Shown: positions 32,894-34,724 of the stretch, one piece after another
How the letters are laid out: every line of letters begins with the position of its first letter
Position numbering within the stretch: position 1 is the first letter of the stretch
Source: an uncultured Caulobacterales bacterium
GTDB lineage: Bacteria > Pseudomonadota > Alphaproteobacteria > Caulobacterales > Maricaulaceae
Assembly: GCA_938040095.1 (NCBI GenBank)
Contig: CALHXF010000142.1
Location: 1 to 34,724, forward strand
Reading direction: 5' to 3'
Length of the DNA stretch: 34,724 nucleotides
Translations under genes and position numbers: made by a program
Notes under the pieces: model-generated
The model's input: the letters and a program-made list of their open reading frames with translations, nothing else
Database searches by the model: none
Told to the model about the DNA's origin: nothing

Positions 32894-33282
32894 GATAACA
32901 CTCCCGAAATTGCGAGGGTCAAGACAAGGGCCACAACAACAGATCCGCCGACCATAAGGAAGGACAGCATATTGTTTTTATCAGGATCGAGCATATTGCC
33001 ACGGTTCCAAATGGCGTGACGCAATTGCGCGACTGCCATAAAGATAAAGGCAAAAAGAAAGACAAATAAGCCAATCGCACCCAGTGGTGAGAAGACCAAT
33101 CCAGCCAAGGGCAAACTACCTGTCAGGGCCAAAATTAAGATGCCAATCGCCACCAACAATAGGGCCACATAGCAAATGATCGCACTTGCACGATGCAAGA
33201 TCGAACTGAGCATAGCGCCATGCCAGCGCCAAACCTGTAAATGCGGCGCCATAGGCCGCTTATCATTCCATTCCGATGACAT
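32890..33282 (-). CDS. sdhC: Succinate dehydrogenase cytochrome b556 subunit
   Basis: The 130-aa protein carries RPMAPHLQVW near the N-terminus, then SILHRASA with Ser27 and Arg31 (quinone-site residues in the E. coli numbering) and RHAIWN with His89, the likely haem ligand. Three helices follow the usual pattern. AGAGGGAC lies 6 bases before the ATG. It is first in the operon and overlaps sdhD. A plausible promoter is visible upstream. Confidence 0.95.
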   Translation of the reverse strand: MSSEWNDKRPMAPHLQVWRWHGAMLSSILHRASAIICYVALLLVAIGILILALTGSLPLAGLVFSPLGAIGLFVFLFAFIFMAVAQLRHAIWNRGNMLDPDKNNMLSFLMVGGSVVVALVLTLAISGVLS

Positions 33283-33310
33283 GAAACTGTCCCTCTTTTA
33301 ATCTTCGCGC

Positions 33311-33338
33311 AAGCTAGGCTTCGACGATAATATGTCAA
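33311..33338 (-). promoter_or_regulatory. Candidate promoter of sdhCDA
   Basis: On the minus strand TTGACA, 16 bases and TAGCTT resemble -35 and -10 elements; the -10 end is about 29 bases from the sdhC ATG. The -35 is a perfect match and the -10 is weak. Confidence 0.45.
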
Positions 33339-33440
33339 TATGTGATTAGTCGCCGGGCACGAGGTAAACCTAAGAATCTGCAGTACTCAAATGCCTGATT
33401 TTCGGCGACAAACCCCTACATTTGGATATAGGACGTTTTC

Positions 33441-34361
33441 ATGACGCCAACCATCAATCAACAGATGAGCTTCACCGACATCCTCATGTTGGTCACCCTC
33501 TCAATTTTATGGGGCGGGTCCTTTTTCTTTATCGAAATTTTGGTCAAACACCTTCCGCCTTTAACAATTGTGACATTTAGGGTTGGCCTAGCGTCAATAG
33601 CGTTGTGGATCATCGCGCTGAGCCTCAAACTCCCGCTTCCCACGACAAAACGACAATGGGGCGAGCTATTTATCATCGGGCTCTTAAATAATGCGCTTCC
33701 ATTTTGCCTGATTGTCTGGGGGCAAACGCAGATCAACTCGGGCCTCGCCTCGCTTTTCAATGCGACAACGCCGTTCTTTACGGTTCTCGTTGCCGGTACT
33801 TTCTTGATGGATGAACGCATTACGAAACGAAAACTCTTTGGCGTTGCCATTGGATTAATCGGGACGCTCGTTTTGATCGGTCCCGAAGCCCTAAATGGGT
33901 TCACAGGTTCAACACTGGGACAACTCGCGGTTATGGGCGCAGCCATATCATATGCGTTCGCGACAACTTACGCACGTCGGTTCAAAAAATGGGGATTGTC
34001 GTCGCTCATTATTGCAACGGGACAAGTGACGATGGCGACGCTCATTCTTTTCCCGTTGATGTTGATTATAGATAAACCTTGGATCGATTTTAACATGACA
34101 TTTGAGGCGATTTGGGCAATCATAGGATTAGCCCTATTCAGCACAGTTATCGCCTATACGCTCTTTTTTCGCCTTGTTGCGTCTGCAGGGGCCACAAATG
34201 CGGCGCTTGTCACCTTCCTCATTCCAATCTCAGCTATTTTGCTGGGCGTGACAATTTTAGATGAAACTTTCTCGGGCCTTCAAGCTGTCGGGATGACCTT
34301 AATTGGGTTGGGTCTGCTGGTCATGGATGGCCGTGTTTTTCAAAAGCTGAAACCTAAGTGA
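33441..34361 (+). CDS. EamA/DMT-family transporter
   Basis: The 306-aa protein has about ten hydrophobic helices in two EamA halves, with the family blocks LSILWGGSFFFIEILVKHLP, LVAGTFLMDERITKRKLFG and the second-half equivalent LLGVTILDETFSGLQAVGM. Such proteins export small metabolites; the substrate cannot be read from sequence. AGGA lies about 7 bases before the ATG. It is divergent from sdhC. Confidence 0.88.
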   Translation: MTPTINQQMSFTDILMLVTLSILWGGSFFFIEILVKHLPPLTIVTFRVGLASIALWIIALSLKLPLPTTKRQWGELFIIGLLNNALPFCLIVWGQTQINSGLASLFNATTPFFTVLVAGTFLMDERITKRKLFGVAIGLIGTLVLIGPEALNGFTGSTLGQLAVMGAAISYAFATTYARRFKKWGLSSLIIATGQVTMATLILFPLMLIIDKPWIDFNMTFEAIWAIIGLALFSTVIAYTLFFRLVASAGATNAALVTFLIPISAILLGVTILDETFSGLQAVGMTLIGLGLLVMDGRVFQKLKPK

Positions 34362-34385
34362 AACTTTGACACTCCTTGCCCCATA

Positions 34386-34416
34386 AGAAAAAGGCGCTGC
34401 CCGAGAGCAACGCCTT
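34386..34416 (-). terminator. Rho-independent terminator of the repeat-protein gene
   Basis: On the minus strand a 10-bp stem (AAGGCGTTGC / GCAGCGCCTT, one T-G pair) with a 6-base loop is followed by TTTTTC. It lies 42 bp past the stop at 34459. Confidence 0.85.
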
Positions 34417-34458
34417 ACAAATCCAAAAACAGCACCTCTAATTTAGAGAGCTTAGATT

Positions 34459-34724
34459 TTATTTCTCTTCGACAGCCGCTTTAACTTTGTCAGCGGCTTT
34501 CTCGACTTCATATTTTGTGTCCGAGCCCATGTCTTTGGCTTCAGTCGCCATTTCGCCCATTTTATCAGCGGTAGCTTTGACGCCATCTTTGGCTTCAGTT
34601 GCCATTTCGCCCATTTTATCAGTGGTAGCTTTGACGCCATCTTTGGCTTCAGTTGCCATTTCGCCAGCTTTATCCGTCGCTTCAATCATCGCGTCGCCAG
34701 TTTTGTCAGCAGCCGCTTTGATGT
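34459..34724 (-). CDS. Repetitive amphipathic-helix protein, 5' end cut by window
   Basis: The minus-strand frame ending at 34459 is open to the window edge, so the N-terminus is missing. It is built from 18-residue units of the form DKMGEMATEAKDGVKATA, then ends SDTKYEVEKAADKVKAAVEEK. The composition (Lys, Glu, Ala, Thr, Met, Asp, no Cys or Trp) and regular spacing resemble LEA-like or apolipoprotein-like stress proteins that form amphipathic helices. A parallel open frame at 34452-34685 encodes an implausible Lys/Trp-rich product and is a shadow. A terminator follows. Localisation is unknown because the start is missing. Confidence 0.75.
   Translation of the reverse strand, partial: IKAAADKTGDAMIEATDKAGEMATEAKDGVKATTDKMGEMATEAKDGVKATADKMGEMATEAKDMGSDTKYEVEKAADKVKAAVEEK
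34531..34675 (-). repeat. 54-bp tandem repeat inside the amphipathic protein gene
   Basis: Two complete 54-bp copies (34547-34600 and 34601-34654) differ by very few bases and are flanked by partial copies on both sides. Each codes for one 18-residue helix unit. The near identity suggests recent duplication or slippage. Confidence 0.85.

Noticed and set aside
34452-34685. 77-residue Lys/Trp-rich frame over the repeat gene
   Set aside because: It repeats only because the DNA repeats; the other frame gives the balanced amphipathic protein and stays open to the window edge.
1-34724. tRNA, rRNA, CRISPR, insertion sequence, phage or plasmid genes
   Set aside because: I looked for cloverleaf ends, transposase motifs, terminal inverted repeats and regular spaced repeats and saw none; the only tandem repeat is coding.

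Overview
The window looks like chromosomal DNA from a free-living, probably marine alphaproteobacterium. The basis is protein-level family resemblance, a base composition near half GC, the neighbourhood ETF-QO / TPR protein / ispE / polyprenyl synthase, and a near-perfect CtrA-type box (TTAA-N7-TTAA). A Caulobacterales/Maricaulales-like lineage is my best guess; no rRNA or other species-level marker is present. I see no insertion sequence, phage gene, CRISPR array or tRNA. Genes are densely packed, with many TAATG, TGATG, GTGA or ATGA overlaps. No gene-free stretch exceeds about 200 bases.

Layout. 1-1657: the 5' part of glyQ, a small membrane protein and two tandem DUF2007 genes. 1778-8269: isoprenoid and envelope-precursor genes (polyprenyl diphosphate synthase; on the other strand ETF-QO, a secreted TPR protein, ispE and a WecA/MraY-type phosphoglycosyl transferase). 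8392-11392: a retropepsin-like/RimK fusion, a family-4-type uracil-DNA glycosylase with only one cysteine, and a lipoprotein that has every zinc ligand of a subclass B1 metallo-beta-lactamase. 11355-17971: two linked rSAM/selenodomain-type transferases, a small secreted protein, rnhB, zapE with an unlisted 39-residue membrane protein in front of it, an MscS-related membrane protein, arsC and a PlsC-like acyltransferase. 17981-20560: an amidase lipoprotein with a CtrA-type box, and sdhB. 20698-26461: creD, small envelope proteins, an atypical crotonase, a lipoprotein and rarA. 26632-30608: a histidine kinase, a BlaI-type repressor operon whose M56 membrane protease is fused to an M23 peptidoglycan peptidase, and a second lipoprotein resembling the first. 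30745-33282: sdhCDA, about 10 kb from sdhB. 33441-end: a DMT exporter and a repetitive amphipathic protein cut by the window edge.

How the genes fit together. The central metabolic genes (sdhCDA plus sdhB, ETF-QO) feed electrons to the quinone pool, and IspE and the polyprenyl synthase supply precursors for the quinone tail and for undecaprenyl-type carriers. The most interesting theme is cell-wall and beta-lactam biology: a B1 metallo-beta-lactamase-like lipoprotein, CreD, and a BlaI/M56 pair in which the usual penicillin-binding sensor is replaced by a LytM-type peptidase domain. The BlaI start codon is overlapped by three GTCRCC half-sites spaced exactly 10 bp apart, a good candidate operator. 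Functional linkage among these three loci is inference only.
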